This document shows positions 16,406 through 26,016 of a DNA stretch of 64,000 nucleotides, piece by piece. Under the pieces are notes generated by a model, which saw nothing but the letters and a program-made list of their open reading frames with translations, made no database searches and was not told the DNA's origin. This DNA comes from Pseudomonas_T sp032052615 (lineage in GTDB: Bacteria > Pseudomonadota > Gammaproteobacteria > Pseudomonadales > Pseudomonadaceae). Within the stretch, counting starts at the first letter, position 1. Each line of letters starts with the position of its first letter. A program made the translations under genes and the position numbers. Where the stretch lies: the NCBI GenBank assembly GCA_032052615.1, contig DAMBWF010000007.1, forward strand, positions 123,008-187,007, read 5' to 3'.

Positions 16406-18766
16406 GTGGAGAGGCGGCAGGGGTTCGTGCTGACGCGCCATTGGCGCGATACGCCCGAGGGCACGGAGGTGGAGTTCTGGCTGGCCACCGACGACGGGCC
16501 GTGCCGGGTGCGGGTGCCCGTGCAAGCGTCGGTCGCTTTCGTGCCCACGGCGCAGCGTGAGCGCGCCGAAGCGCTGCTGCGCGGTGAAAGCGGCGTGCAA
16601 TTGCGCGACCTGGCGTTGCGGGACTTCCACCGGCGGCCGGTGTTCGGCCTTTACTGCCGGCATTACCGCCATTTGCTGAGCCTGGAGAAGCGCCTGCGGG
16701 ACGCGGGCCTGCAGGTATACGAGGCCGACGTCCGCCCCCCGGAGCGCTACCTGATGGAGCGCTTCATCACCGCGCCGGTGACCTTTAGCGGAACGCCGGG
16801 CCCTGATGGCCTGCTGTGCGACGCTTCGCTCAAGCCGGCGCCGGACTATCGCCCCCGGCTGAAACAGGTCTCCCTGGATATCGAAACCGACGCCCATGGC
16901 CAACTCTACTGCATCGGCCTGGCGGGCTGCGGCGAGCGCCAGGTCTATATGCTCGGCCCGCCCACCGGGGGCGGAGCGGTCGAGGGGTTCCGCCTCGACT
17001 ACTGCGATTCCCACGCACGGTTGCTGACGAGCCTCAACCACTGGTTGGCGCGCCACGATCCCGATGTCATCGTCGGTTGGAACCTGGTGCAGTTCGACCT
17101 GCGCATTCTGCGGGAACATGCCCAGCGCTTGGGCATACCCCTGCGCCTGGGACGCCGCGGCGAGCCGATGACCTGGCAGGAACACGGCAGCCGCACCCAT
17201 TACTTCGCCGGCGTCGCCGGGCGGCTGGTAGTCGACGGCATCGAGGCGCTGCGCTCGGCGACCTGGCGCTTTGCCTCCTACAGCCTGGAGCATGTCGCCC
17301 AGTCCTTGCTGGGCGAGGGCAAGGCCATCGAGTCGCCCTACCAGCGCATGGATGCCATCACCCGCCTGTTCGAGGAGGACAAGGTGGCCTTGGCGCGCTA
17401 CAACCTCAAGGACTGCGAACTGGTGACACGGATCGTCGAGAAGACCGAACTGCTGCGCTTCCTGCTGGAGCGCGCCAGCGTCACCGGGCTGGCCGCCGAC
17501 CGCAGCGGCGGCTCGGTGGCGGCCTTCAGCCACTTGTACATGCCCGCGATGCACCGCCTCGGCTTCGTCGCGCCGAACCTGGGGGATCGCCGGCCCGAGG
17601 CGAGCCCCGGCGGCTTCGTCATGGAGTCCCGGCCCGGCCTCTACGACTCGGTGCTGGTGCTCGACTACAAGAGCCTGTACCCGTCCATCATCCGCACGTT
17701 TCTCATCGACCCGGTCGGGCTCATCGAAGGCTTGCGCGACCCTCGGGACGAGGTGTCGGTGGCCGGCTTCCGGGGCGCGCGCTTCTCCCGCGAGCGGCAC
17801 TGCCTGCCGGCCATCGTCGAGCGCATCTGGCAAGGGCGCGAGGCGGCCAAGCGCGCGCGCAACGCCCCGCTGGCCCAGGCCCTGAAGATCATCATGAACG
17901 CCCTTTACGGCGTGCTCGGCTCCAGCGGTTGTCGTTTCTTCGATGCGCGCCTGGCCTCGTCCATTACCCTGCGCGGCCACGAGATCATGCGGCGGACCCG
18001 GGAACTGATCGAGGCCGAAGGCTATACGGTCATCTACGGCGATACCGACTCCACCTTCGTCTGGCTCCAGCGCCGCCACGACGAAGACGAGGCGGCGCGC
18101 ATCGGGCAAGCCCTGGCGCGGCGGGTCAATGACTGGTGGAGGGACCACCTACGGGAGAGTCTCAACCTTGAGAGCGCCCTGGAGTTGCAGTTCGAGACCC
18201 ACTTCCGGCGTTTTTTGATGCCCACCATTCGCGGCGCGGAGGAGGGCAGCAAGAAACGCTACGCCGGGCTCGTTCATCGTGACGGGGACCAGGACGAGAT
18301 GGTTTTCAAGGGGCTGGAAACGGTGCGCAGCGACTGGTCGCCCCTGGCCCAGCGTTTCCAGCAGGAACTGTATCGCCGGATTTTCGAGCGCCAGCCTTAC
18401 CGCGACTACCTGCGGGACTACGTGCGCCGCACCCTGGCTGGCGAGCTGGACGAATGGCTGGTCTACCGCAAACGCCTGCGCCGCCGCTTGCAGGACTACC
18501 GGCGCAACGTGCCGCCCCACGTGCGGGCGGCGCGCCTGGCGGACGAGTACAACGCACGCCTGGGGCGGCCGCTGCAGTACCAGAACGGCGGCTGGATCCA
18601 GTACGTCATGACCCTGGCCGGGCCCGAACCCCTGGAGAGCCGTAGCGCGGCCATCGACTACGAGCACTACCTCGCGCGCCAATTGCAGCCGGTGGCGGAC
18701 GCCATCCTGCCCTTCGTCGACGACGACTTCGCCGCGCTGGTGGACCGGCAGATGGGGTTGTTCTGA
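16406..18766 (+). CDS. polB: DNA polymerase II (family B)
   Basis: A 786-aa family-B DNA polymerase, close to E. coli Pol II (783 aa). It works in replication restart and translesion repair. An N-terminal domain precedes the 3'-5' exonuclease: the Exo I motif is SLDIETDAHGQ near residue 156, and HDPDVIVGWNLVQFDL follows near 220. Polymerase motifs are DYKSLYPSIIRTF (motif A, near 420), KIIMNALYGVLGSSGCRF (motif B, near 495) and YGDTDSTFVW (motif C, near 546), all intact. The GTG at 16406 gives a start matching Pseudomonas PolB (QGFVLTRHWRDT) and has a purine-rich AGGG about 8 bases upstream. Further upstream readings overlap the DMT transporter. Confidence 0.95.
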   Translation: MERRQGFVLTRHWRDTPEGTEVEFWLATDDGPCRVRVPVQASVAFVPTAQRERAEALLRGESGVQLRDLALRDFHRRPVFGLYCRHYRHLLSLEKRLRDAGLQVYEADVRPPERYLMERFITAPVTFSGTPGPDGLLCDASLKPAPDYRPRLKQVSLDIETDAHGQLYCIGLAGCGERQVYMLGPPTGGGAVEGFRLDYCDSHARLLTSLNHWLARHDPDVIVGWNLVQFDLRILREHAQRLGIPLRLGRRGEPMTWQEHGSRTHYFAGVAGRLVVDGIEALRSATWRFASYSLEHVAQSLLGEGKAIESPYQRMDAITRLFEEDKVALARYNLKDCELVTRIVEKTELLRFLLERASVTGLAADRSGGSVAAFSHLYMPAMHRLGFVAPNLGDRRPEASPGGFVMESRPGLYDSVLVLDYKSLYPSIIRTFLIDPVGLIEGLRDPRDEVSVAGFRGARFSRERHCLPAIVERIWQGREAAKRARNAPLAQALKIIMNALYGVLGSSGCRFFDARLASSITLRGHEIMRRTRELIEAEGYTVIYGDTDSTFVWLQRRHDEDEAARIGQALARRVNDWWRDHLRESLNLESALELQFETHFRRFLMPTIRGAEEGSKKRYAGLVHRDGDQDEMVFKGLETVRSDWSPLAQRFQQELYRRIFERQPYRDYLRDYVRRTLAGELDEWLVYRKRLRRRLQDYRRNVPPHVRAARLADEYNARLGRPLQYQNGGWIQYVMTLAGPEPLESRSAAIDYEHYLARQLQPVADAILPFVDDDFAALVDRQMGLF

Positions 18767-18867
18767 GCGGCGACGCAAGGATTAAGGAGAGGCCCTCGAG
18801 GCGCCAGGAAAGGGTGATCCGCGAGGGGGCCAGAAACGCGACGCCGCCAGACGGGCAACCACATGTG

Positions 18868-18900
18868 AAGCCCGCCCGGCGCAAGGCCGGGCGGGCTTTC
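18868..18900. terminator. Bidirectional rho-independent terminator between polB and clpV
   Basis: agcccgcccggc at 18869-18880 pairs perfectly with gccgggcgggct at 18886-18897 around gcaag. A short T-run follows on the plus strand (ctttc), and on the minus strand CTTC follows the hairpin. It lies between the two convergent genes, 100 bases after polB and immediately after the clpV stop codon. Confidence 0.9.
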
Positions 18901-18901
18901 C

Positions 18902-21619
18902 TCAGGCGCGTTCTTCGAACTGGTAGTCGAAGTCTTCGCCAGTGGCGCTCAGGCGAATCGACTGCAACGCCTTGCCGTCCGCCAGCCGCGACAAGTACTC
19001 GCGGCTGATCACCGGCAGCACCGTGTGGGTGAGGATGGCGTCGATCATCCGGCCGCCGGATTCCACTTCGGTGCAACGCCGGATCACCAGGTCGATGGCC
19101 TCCGGGGTGTACTCGAAGCGGATACCGTGCTGCTCCTCGGTGCGCTTGCGGATGCGGTCCAGTTGCAGCGCGACGATCTTCGCCAGGGTCTCGTTGACCA
19201 ACGGGTAGTAGGGAATCACCACCAGGCGGCCGAGGAAGGCCGGCGGGAACACTTTCAGCAGCGGCTCGCGCAGGGCGGTGCCCAGGGCTTCCGGCTCGGG
19301 GGCCAGGTCCGGTTCCCGGGTCAGGCTCATCACCAGGTCGGTACCGACGTTGGAGGTGAGCAGGATCACCGTATTGCGGAAGTCGATCAGGCGGCCTTCG
19401 CCGTCCTCCATCCAGCCCTTGTCGAAGACCTGGAAGAACAGCTCGTGGACGTCCGGGTGGGCTTTCTCCACCTCGTCCAGCAGCACCACCGAGTAAGGCT
19501 TGCGTCGCACCGCCTCGGTGAGCACGCCGCCTTCGCCGTAACCGACGTAGCCCGGCGGGGCGCCCTTGAGGGTGGAAACGCTGTGGGCCTCCTGGAACTC
19601 GCTCATGTTGATGGTGATCAGGTTCTGCTCGCCACCGTAGAGGGTCTCCGCCAAGGTCAGCGCGGTCTCGGTCTTACCGACCCCGGACGGACCCACCAGC
19701 ATGAACACGCCGATGGGCTTGTTGGGGTTGTCCAGGCGCGCCCGGGAGGTCTGGATGCGCCGGGCGATCAGTTCCAGGGCGTGGCGCTGGCCGATCACCC
19801 GCTGGTCCAGGGTGTCCACCAGGTTGAGCACGGCGGCGATCTCGTTGCGCACCATGCGGCCCACGGGGATGCCGGTCCAGTCGGCGACCACGGAGGCCAC
19901 CGCCGATTCGTCCACCGCCGGCAACACCAACGGAGTCTCGCCCTGCAAGGCGCTCAGCTCGGCCTGCAGCCGGGCGTGTTCCGCCAACAGCGCCTCGCGG
20001 TCGAGCGCCGGAGCGGCGTCCGGCGAGGTGGCCTGGTCGGGGGCCGCCCCTGTGTGCTCCCCGGTTTCCGCCGCCGGTTCCGGTTGGCGCAACTGGCCGC
20101 GCAGTTCCAGCAGGCGCTCGGCGATGCCTTTCTCCTGCTCCCAGCGCGCCTGCAACCGCTCGACCCGGGCTTCTTCCTCGGCCAGGCGGCCGAGGCAGCG
20201 AGCCTCGCGTTCGGCCACGTCCAGGCCCACCGCGCGCTCGCGCTCGATGATGGCCTTTTCGGTGCGCAGGATCTCGATCAACCGCACGCTGTTCTCCAGC
20301 TCGGCCGGGGAGGTGTGCTGGCTGACGGCGACCCTGGCGCAGGCGGTGTCCAGCAGGCTCACGGCCTTGTCCGGCAACTGCCGGGCGGGAATGTAGCGAT
20401 GGGACAGGCGCACGGCGGCGGCGATGGCCTCGTCCAGCAGTTGCACCTGGTGGTGCTTCTCCAGGATGTCGGCGATGCCGCGGACCATGGCGATGGCCTT
20501 GTCCTCGTCCGGCTCGCCGACCTGGATCACCTGGAAGCGACGGGTCAGGGCCGGGTCCTTCTCGATGTACTTCTTGTACTCGCTCCACGTGGTGGCACCG
20601 ATGGTACGCAGGGTGCCACGGGCCAGGGCTGGCTTGAGCAGGTTGGCGGCGTCGCCGGTGCCGGCGGTCCCGCCCGCGCCGATCAGGGTATGCACTTCGT
20701 CGACGAACAGGATGATCGGTTTCGGGCTGGCGTGCACCTCGTCGATCACCTGGCGCAGGCGCTGCTCGAACTCGCCCTTCATGCTGGCGCCGGCCTGCAG
20801 CAGGCCGATGTCGAGCATCAGCAGCGACACGTCGCGCAGTTGCGGTGGCACGTCGCCACTGGCCAGGCGCAGGGCGAAGCCTTCCACCACGGCGGTCTTG
20901 CCGACTCCGGCCTCGCCGGTGAGCAACGGGTTGTTCTGTCGGCGGCGCATGAGAATGTCGACGATCTGGCGGATCTCCTCCTCGCGACCGGTGACCGGGT
21001 CGATCTCGCCATTGCGGGCGCGCTCGGTGAGGTCCACGGCGAAACGCTTGAGGGCGTCCTGCTTGCCTTGGGGCGCCAGGGCGCCGCTGGCCTCGCCCGG
21101 TTCGCCGGCCAACTGGCTGCCATCGGAGGCGTCCAGGCCGTCCTCCGGCGAGCCGCGCAGGATGCGCGGCAGCTCGCGGGCGAGGGTATCGGCGTCCAGG
21201 TTGGCTAGTTCCCGGGAGGTGTGGGTCAGCACATTGCGCAGGTTGCCGCTCTTGAGAATGCCGAGCAGCAGCGTACCGCCCCGGACCTGGTCGTCGCCGA
21301 ACATCAAGGTGGCGTAGACCCAGCCACGCTCCACGGCGTTTTCCACGTGCTCGGACAGGTCGCTGATGGCGGTGGCGCCACTGGGCAGCCGGTCCAGGGC
21401 CCGGGTCAGGTCGGCGGCCAGCTTGCCGTCATCGATTCCGTAGTGACGGATGATGCGGTGCAGGTCGCTGTCGTTGAGCTGGAAGAGCTGGTGCAGCCAG
21501 TGCACCAGCTCGACATAGGGGTTGCCCCGCAGCTTGCAGAAGACCGTGGCGCCCTCGATGGCCTTGTACAGGACCGGATTGAGTTTGCCGAACAGGGCGG
21601 TACGACTGATGTCGCTCAT
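18902..21619 (-). CDS. clpV: ClpV (TssH), T6SS sheath-disassembly ATPase
   Basis: A 905-aa ClpB-like double AAA+ ATPase of the ClpV group. It disassembles contracted TssB/TssC sheaths for reuse. It has the ClpV-type N-domain (SDISRTALFGKLNPVLYKAI), a first AAA+ module with Walker A GEAGVGKT near residue 231, a middle coiled-coil region (about 420-560), and a second module with Walker A GPSGVGKT near 643. The middle domain holds an insert rich in proline, alanine and threonine (about residues 510-535). It is the last gene of the minus-strand T6SS arm, 13 bases after a secreted-protein gene, and is followed by the bidirectional terminator. Confidence 0.97.
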   Translation of the reverse strand: MSDISRTALFGKLNPVLYKAIEGATVFCKLRGNPYVELVHWLHQLFQLNDSDLHRIIRHYGIDDGKLAADLTRALDRLPSGATAISDLSEHVENAVERGWVYATLMFGDDQVRGGTLLLGILKSGNLRNVLTHTSRELANLDADTLARELPRILRGSPEDGLDASDGSQLAGEPGEASGALAPQGKQDALKRFAVDLTERARNGEIDPVTGREEEIRQIVDILMRRRQNNPLLTGEAGVGKTAVVEGFALRLASGDVPPQLRDVSLLMLDIGLLQAGASMKGEFEQRLRQVIDEVHASPKPIILFVDEVHTLIGAGGTAGTGDAANLLKPALARGTLRTIGATTWSEYKKYIEKDPALTRRFQVIQVGEPDEDKAIAMVRGIADILEKHHQVQLLDEAIAAAVRLSHRYIPARQLPDKAVSLLDTACARVAVSQHTSPAELENSVRLIEILRTEKAIIERERAVGLDVAEREARCLGRLAEEEARVERLQARWEQEKGIAERLLELRGQLRQPEPAAETGEHTGAAPDQATSPDAAPALDREALLAEHARLQAELSALQGETPLVLPAVDESAVASVVADWTGIPVGRMVRNEIAAVLNLVDTLDQRVIGQRHALELIARRIQTSRARLDNPNKPIGVFMLVGPSGVGKTETALTLAETLYGGEQNLITINMSEFQEAHSVSTLKGAPPGYVGYGEGGVLTEAVRRKPYSVVLLDEVEKAHPDVHELFFQVFDKGWMEDGEGRLIDFRNTVILLTSNVGTDLVMSLTREPDLAPEPEALGTALREPLLKVFPPAFLGRLVVIPYYPLVNETLAKIVALQLDRIRKRTEEQHGIRFEYTPEAIDLVIRRCTEVESGGRMIDAILTHTVLPVISREYLSRLADGKALQSIRLSATGEDFDYQFEERA

Positions 21620-21632
21620 CGTTCAGGCGTCC

Positions 21633-22481
21633 TTACTGGGCGGGCTGGCTCGGCGCCTTGGCGGCGGCCGGGGCGGCGCTGGTGGTCTGCGGCGCCGGCG
21701 CGGTGAACGGGCGGTTGGCGCGGTCGCGGGCATCGGTCACCGGGGTCTGGCGGATGCGTTCGAGCTTCCAGGTGGCGCCGGTGTGGGTCAGGGAGTAGGC
21801 CAGGGGCTTGCCGTTCTCGATCACCTGTTCCGGGCCTTTCGGCTTGAGGGCGTAGATCACCACTTCATAGGCGCTCGGCTCCACGTTGCTGGCCCAGCGC
21901 GACGGCACCAGGCGGGCATAGTTGAGCACCGAGGAGCCCGGCAGGCGACCAAGCACGCGGTGGCCCAGCTCGGCCTCGGCGACCAGCGGGTAGTACACCG
22001 GGGCGCCGCGGGAGGTCACGTCCAGCACATGGAGGAAACCGAAGCGCTGCCAGTCGTTGATCGCGAACAGGCCCTTGCCCCGGCCGGCGATCACCAGGTA
22101 GCGCTTCTTCGGCACGTTCATCTCGATCAATTGGGCCTTGCCGGTATCGAGCTGCGGGAAGGCGCCCCACGGGGTCTCGGTGGCCGGGAAACGCTTGCGA
22201 CCGTATTCCACGGTGGCGTTTTCTTCGCCGGAGGTGACGTAGGCGGGGGTGTCCTTGGCGCGGGCCTGGTAGCGCAGGCTGCCGTCTTTCTGCTCCTGGC
22301 TGTCGAATTCGTCGCTGACCAGCGAGACCGCCGGGCTCTCGATCTTCCAGACACCCTCCAAGGCGAAGGCCAGGGCGGGGTCGACGTCGGCCTGGGCATG
22401 ATGGACGTGCAGGACGAGGCCCAGGGCGGCCAGGTTGCGAAGCAGGGCGGAACGGGTGAACAGGGTAGTCAAGGACGTCAT
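21633..22481 (-). CDS. Predicted secreted protein of unknown function in the T6SS operon
   Basis: A 282-aa protein with an N-terminal signal peptide (hydrophobic stretch to about residue 31, cleavage after HHAQA), hence probably periplasmic. No domain is recognised. The middle part looks like a mixed beta fold (KKRYLVIAGRGKGLFAIN, RFGFLHVLDV) and the last 30 residues are alanine/proline rich. It contains no lipobox cysteine. It lies between tssG and clpV in the T6SS minus arm, 13 bases before clpV and 78 after tssG, and so is likely co-expressed. It could be an accessory factor or a secreted cargo; the sequence does not say which. Confidence 0.7.
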   Translation of the reverse strand: MTSLTTLFTRSALLRNLAALGLVLHVHHAQADVDPALAFALEGVWKIESPAVSLVSDEFDSQEQKDGSLRYQARAKDTPAYVTSGEENATVEYGRKRFPATETPWGAFPQLDTGKAQLIEMNVPKKRYLVIAGRGKGLFAINDWQRFGFLHVLDVTSRGAPVYYPLVAEAELGHRVLGRLPGSSVLNYARLVPSRWASNVEPSAYEVVIYALKPKGPEQVIENGKPLAYSLTHTGATWKLERIRQTPVTDARDRANRPFTAPAPQTTSAAPAAAKAPSQPAQ

Positions 22482-22559
22482 GTCGGCAGACTCGATGGTA
22501 GGTTCATGGAACGGTGGGGAAGCGGCGGCGACGAGCGCCGCCTGAAACAGGGGCGGGCA

Positions 22560-23621
22560 TCATGACACGGGCTCCGCCGGACGGGACCTGGCGGCGGCCA
22601 GGCGCTCGGGGTCGAGTACCAGGTCGTCGCGGTCGCGGGGGCGCGCCTGGGCGCCCATCCAGGTGGTCCAGCCCAGGCGCGTGTCCCGGCTCAGGGACGC
22701 GCTGGGCACTTCTTCGGCGCGCAGGACGAGTCGCACGTCCCAGGCGAATTCGATACCGACGTAGGTGCGCACCCAGTCCAGCAGGGCGCGGTGGTCGGCA
22801 CCGGTCGGCAGAAGCTCGTCGTAGGCCGCGCGGCTCATCGGGCCGATGCGCAGGCGGAAGCGGTGCTGGCGGTCCCAGACCGCGTTGCCGGCGACCGCGT
22901 CCACGCCCAGTTGGGCGCCGCTCAAGGCCCCCAGGCGAGTACGTTGCTCGGAGGACAAGGGCAGCCAGCGGCCGGAAAACTCCTCCACCGTCACCGGCAC
23001 GCCGAAGAAGTTGGCGAGAACGCGGCCGAGGCCTTCGGCGTTGCGCGTCTGCCGCACGAGGTGGCCGGCATGGTTCCAGCGCGCATGGTCCGGCACCGCG
23101 TCGCGGTCGCGCAACGAGTCCTGACCGTAGGCGAGCAGGCTGGCGACATAGCGGGTGAAGGCATCGTCCCGTGGCCGGTCCAGGCTGACCGTGGCCTGGG
23201 CGTCGGCCCAGGCGCGATAGAACAACAGGATCAGCCGCTGGTGGAACAGGTCGGCGAACTCCACCAGGGTATGGTCGCCGTTATGGGTGGCGCGCTCCCG
23301 GGCGTACTCGGTCATGGCCAGGGGCAGCGGCCCGTTGGGGCCGAACAGGCCGAAGCTGAAGATGCGTACCTTCGGCGGCAGCTCGCCGCGCTCGCGCTCC
23401 AGCCGGGCGATGGTCGAGGGCGCGAAGGCCGACGAGGGCTCCTGGCCGACCCGCAGGGGTTCCTGCTGGGGGCGCCGGGCCTGGCCGAGGCGTGGCAGGT
23501 GCGGGTTCAGCGCGTCCACCTCGCGCAACAGGGCGAACAGGTCGTGGGCGAACGGGCGCTCGGCGAGGGACTGCCAGAGGGCCTCGCGCTTCTCTTGAGC
23601 CTCGCGGGGGGCGCGGCTCAT
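22560..23621 (-). CDS. tssG: TssG, T6SS baseplate component
   Basis: A 353-aa TssG (ImpH/VasB) protein that forms the baseplate wedge with TssF and TssE. Typical features are the N-terminal FDLFALLREVDALNPHLPRLG-type segment, the LERERGELPPKVRIFSFGLFGPNGPLPL motif (near 80-110), and the long alpha/beta C-terminus with LVEFADLFHQRLILLFYRAW. The ATG at 23621 overlaps the tssF stop as ATGA, so I prefer it to one 11 codons upstream, which lies within tssF. Its neighbours tssF and tssE support the assignment. Confidence 0.95.
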   Translation of the reverse strand: MSRAPREAQEKREALWQSLAERPFAHDLFALLREVDALNPHLPRLGQARRPQQEPLRVGQEPSSAFAPSTIARLERERGELPPKVRIFSFGLFGPNGPLPLAMTEYARERATHNGDHTLVEFADLFHQRLILLFYRAWADAQATVSLDRPRDDAFTRYVASLLAYGQDSLRDRDAVPDHARWNHAGHLVRQTRNAEGLGRVLANFFGVPVTVEEFSGRWLPLSSEQRTRLGALSGAQLGVDAVAGNAVWDRQHRFRLRIGPMSRAAYDELLPTGADHRALLDWVRTYVGIEFAWDVRLVLRAEEVPSASLSRDTRLGWTTWMGAQARPRDRDDLVLDPERLAAARSRPAEPVS

Positions 23622-25489
23622 GCCACCGGCCTCGTGCCGAAGCGAGGCGGCCAATGACCGATGGCGCCTCGCTGGGCGCTGTGCAGGCGAACCTCGGTGA
23701 AGGTATTCAGGCTGACGTGGCGCGCCAGGTAGCGTTCGAGGATGGCGCCGAACAGGTAGGGGCTGGTACCGGCGAACGGGGTCTCGTCGACGGTGAGGTC
23801 GATGGCCACGCCTCGGCCGAAGGTCAGCGGGCCAGCCCCCGGCAGGCGCCGGGTGACCGGTTTCAGTTCGGAACGGATCAGCGCCTGGGCATGCCGCGCC
23901 ACCGCCGGGTCGCCCAACGCGGTATAGAGCGAGAGCAGTTCCCGCAGGGCGTGGGCGCCTTCTTCGGGGTTTTTCTCGGTCAAGGTGTGGTAGGTCAGCC
24001 CGAGGTGGCTGATCAAGCGCCAGGTCAGCTCGCCCTCGGCGGCGGCGGAGACCGGCCGCGAGGGCCCCTGGAGAATGCGCACGGCCGTCACCGGTAGCGA
24101 GTTCAGGGGGATCAGGTCGTGCTCGCCGCCCACCGTCATCAGCAATGGCAGGTCGCGGTTGGTGACCGTCATGTCCACCCCGAGCTGGCGCAGGCTCTTG
24201 GTATAGGGCGCCTCGTGCTGGTCGACCAGGGACAGGAAGACTTCCGACCCCAGGTAGGTGCTGCGGGCGCCCTTGCGCAGGATCGCATCGGAGGGCAGGC
24301 GCGGCTCGCGGCGCATGGAAAAGTAGGCGCCATGGTTGCCGCGATCGCCGGCAATGCTGGAATAGAACGGGCGGAACTCCGCCTCCACCGCGTTATCCCG
24401 CCCGAATCCCTCGGCGGAATGCACCGCATAGACCTCATAGTCCATGGGGCGCGCGCGGTCCGGCACGGCGTGGAACTCGAAGCGGCTGTCGGAAATCGGG
24501 ACGCGATCCGAACGCATGTCGATCAGGTTGACCGCCGGGGCGCAGAACAATCCAAAGTTGTCCGCGTCCACCACGGACTCGAAATCCGTGGTATCGCAAT
24601 CCAGCAGCACCACGACCTCGAAGCCCCGGGCCGCCTTCGCCGTCGCGAGCATCGGCCGCAGCCCTTCGAGGGCCACGAAGTGATAGCGCGCCGGGAAAGC
24701 GAAGTACTCATGGAGCAAGCGGTAGCCTTGGAAACCCCGGATCGAATAGGGCAGCAAGGCTTGTTCGTCGTCCAGTCCCTCGGGTTGCAGGGCCGAGGCG
24801 GGTAGGGTGTGCCACTCGCTGCGCTCGGGCCCCACCGCGCGGACCGCCACCCCGAGGGTATGAGCGCAGAGCAGTTCGTACAGGCGCGAGGCCACGTGGC
24901 CGCCGCGCAGGTGCAGCGACAGGCGATCCGGGTCCGGCGCCTTGCCGCTGCTGGAAACGGTGAAGTCGAAGCGCAGGTGCAGGGAAGACTTCACCGGGCG
25001 TTTCAGGCTGGCGCGGCTCAGACGGATGTCGGCGGGCGCGCTCTCGAACTTGGCGCTGCTCAGGCGCAGCGGCCAGAGGTCGACCTGGTGCGCGGTGCGG
25101 AATTCGCATTGGGTCTTGCGCTCGGCCTGGGGCGGCTCCTTCAGCCGGGTACCCCGTTCGATGACGAAGCCGCTCCCCTGGTTGCCGGTCATTTCCCCCG
25201 GCGCGAACTGAACGATGCACATGGCCGGCGTGGGAGCCAGGTAGTTGGGGTAGACCACTTCCAGCAGGCGTTGGGAAAAGCGCGGGAATTCGGCGTCCAT
25301 CTTCAACTGGACGCGCGCGGTGAGGAAGCAGAACCCTTCCAGCAGCCGCTCCACGTAGGGGTCGGCGATCTCCATGCCCTGCATGCCGAGACGCGAAGCC
25401 ACCTTGGGATAGTGGGTGGCGAACTCCGCGCCCAGCTCCCGCAGGTAATTCAGCTCGTTGTTGTAATAGGCCAGCAGTCTGGGATCCAT
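23618..25489 (-). CDS. tssF: TssF, T6SS baseplate component
   Basis: A 623-aa TssF (ImpG/VasA) protein, the central baseplate wedge subunit that contacts TssK, TssE and TssG. The start MDPRLLAYYNNELNYLRELG is the conserved TssF N-terminus; further on are the family stretches DPYVERLLEGFCFLTARV and FPRFSQRLLEVVYPNYLAPTP. The open frame extends upstream, but the ATG at 25489 gives this standard N-terminus. Its stop overlaps the tssG start by 4 bases and its start lies 2 bases after the tssE stop, so all three are tightly coupled. Confidence 0.97.
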   Translation of the reverse strand: MDPRLLAYYNNELNYLRELGAEFATHYPKVASRLGMQGMEIADPYVERLLEGFCFLTARVQLKMDAEFPRFSQRLLEVVYPNYLAPTPAMCIVQFAPGEMTGNQGSGFVIERGTRLKEPPQAERKTQCEFRTAHQVDLWPLRLSSAKFESAPADIRLSRASLKRPVKSSLHLRFDFTVSSSGKAPDPDRLSLHLRGGHVASRLYELLCAHTLGVAVRAVGPERSEWHTLPASALQPEGLDDEQALLPYSIRGFQGYRLLHEYFAFPARYHFVALEGLRPMLATAKAARGFEVVVLLDCDTTDFESVVDADNFGLFCAPAVNLIDMRSDRVPISDSRFEFHAVPDRARPMDYEVYAVHSAEGFGRDNAVEAEFRPFYSSIAGDRGNHGAYFSMRREPRLPSDAILRKGARSTYLGSEVFLSLVDQHEAPYTKSLRQLGVDMTVTNRDLPLLMTVGGEHDLIPLNSLPVTAVRILQGPSRPVSAAAEGELTWRLISHLGLTYHTLTEKNPEEGAHALRELLSLYTALGDPAVARHAQALIRSELKPVTRRLPGAGPLTFGRGVAIDLTVDETPFAGTSPYLFGAILERYLARHVSLNTFTEVRLHSAQRGAIGHWPPRFGTRPVA

Positions 25490-25491
25490 GC

Positions 25492-26016
25492 TCAAGCACT
25501 CGCCAGGTTTTCCAGGATGACCTGCCCGCATTCGAGATCGATGTGGGAGCGAAGCAGCAATTCGATGGGGTAGGGCTCGCACCAGAGCTGGCCTTTGATC
25601 TCCATCGACAACTGGTTGTGCGTCGCATGGGCGGACTCCAGGGGCAGCACGCGGATGTGCAGGGTGTCCGGCAGGATGCGCGGCTCGAAGGTGCAGATCG
25701 CCAGGCGAATCGCCTTTTCCACCTCCGCCCAGTCGTCATTGGCCAGGAGCCGCCCGGAAAGCCCCGGGACTCCGAAGTTCACCACCGAGCGGCGGGCGTG
25801 ATCGGCGCCCTGGAAGTCGCTGGCCGACTCGGCGTTGATCGTATTGAGCAACCATGACAGATCCCGCAGCACGCTTTCCCGATAGGCCGTGCGGCTGATC
25901 ATGCGCTCCTGGGGCGTTTCGCTTCGCTTGAGCGGCTCGTGGTCGGTCAACCGATCGAGCAATGCCGGCATCAGGCGATTGCTGCGCGCCGTCGTGGTGA
26001 TTTTCTGGGCGCTCAT
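25492..26016 (-). CDS. tssE: TssE, gp25-like T6SS baseplate protein
   Basis: A 174-aa TssE protein, the homologue of T4 gp25 that starts sheath polymerisation from the baseplate. The gp25-like core runs from about residue 40 (RESVLRDLSWLLNT) through RRSVVNFGVPGLSG and the hallmark EKAIRLAICTFEPRIL, in which the glutamate-isoleucine-R pattern (EIR in the LEIR core of phage gp25) is replaced by an E-K-A-I-R variant. I chose ATG 26016: its ATGA overlaps the tagJ stop. An upstream in-frame ATG would run into tagJ. The length suits TssE (about 130-180 aa). Confidence 0.92.
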   Translation of the reverse strand: MSAQKITTTARSNRLMPALLDRLTDHEPLKRSETPQERMISRTAYRESVLRDLSWLLNTINAESASDFQGADHARRSVVNFGVPGLSGRLLANDDWAEVEKAIRLAICTFEPRILPDTLHIRVLPLESAHATHNQLSMEIKGQLWCEPYPIELLLRSHIDLECGQVILENLASA

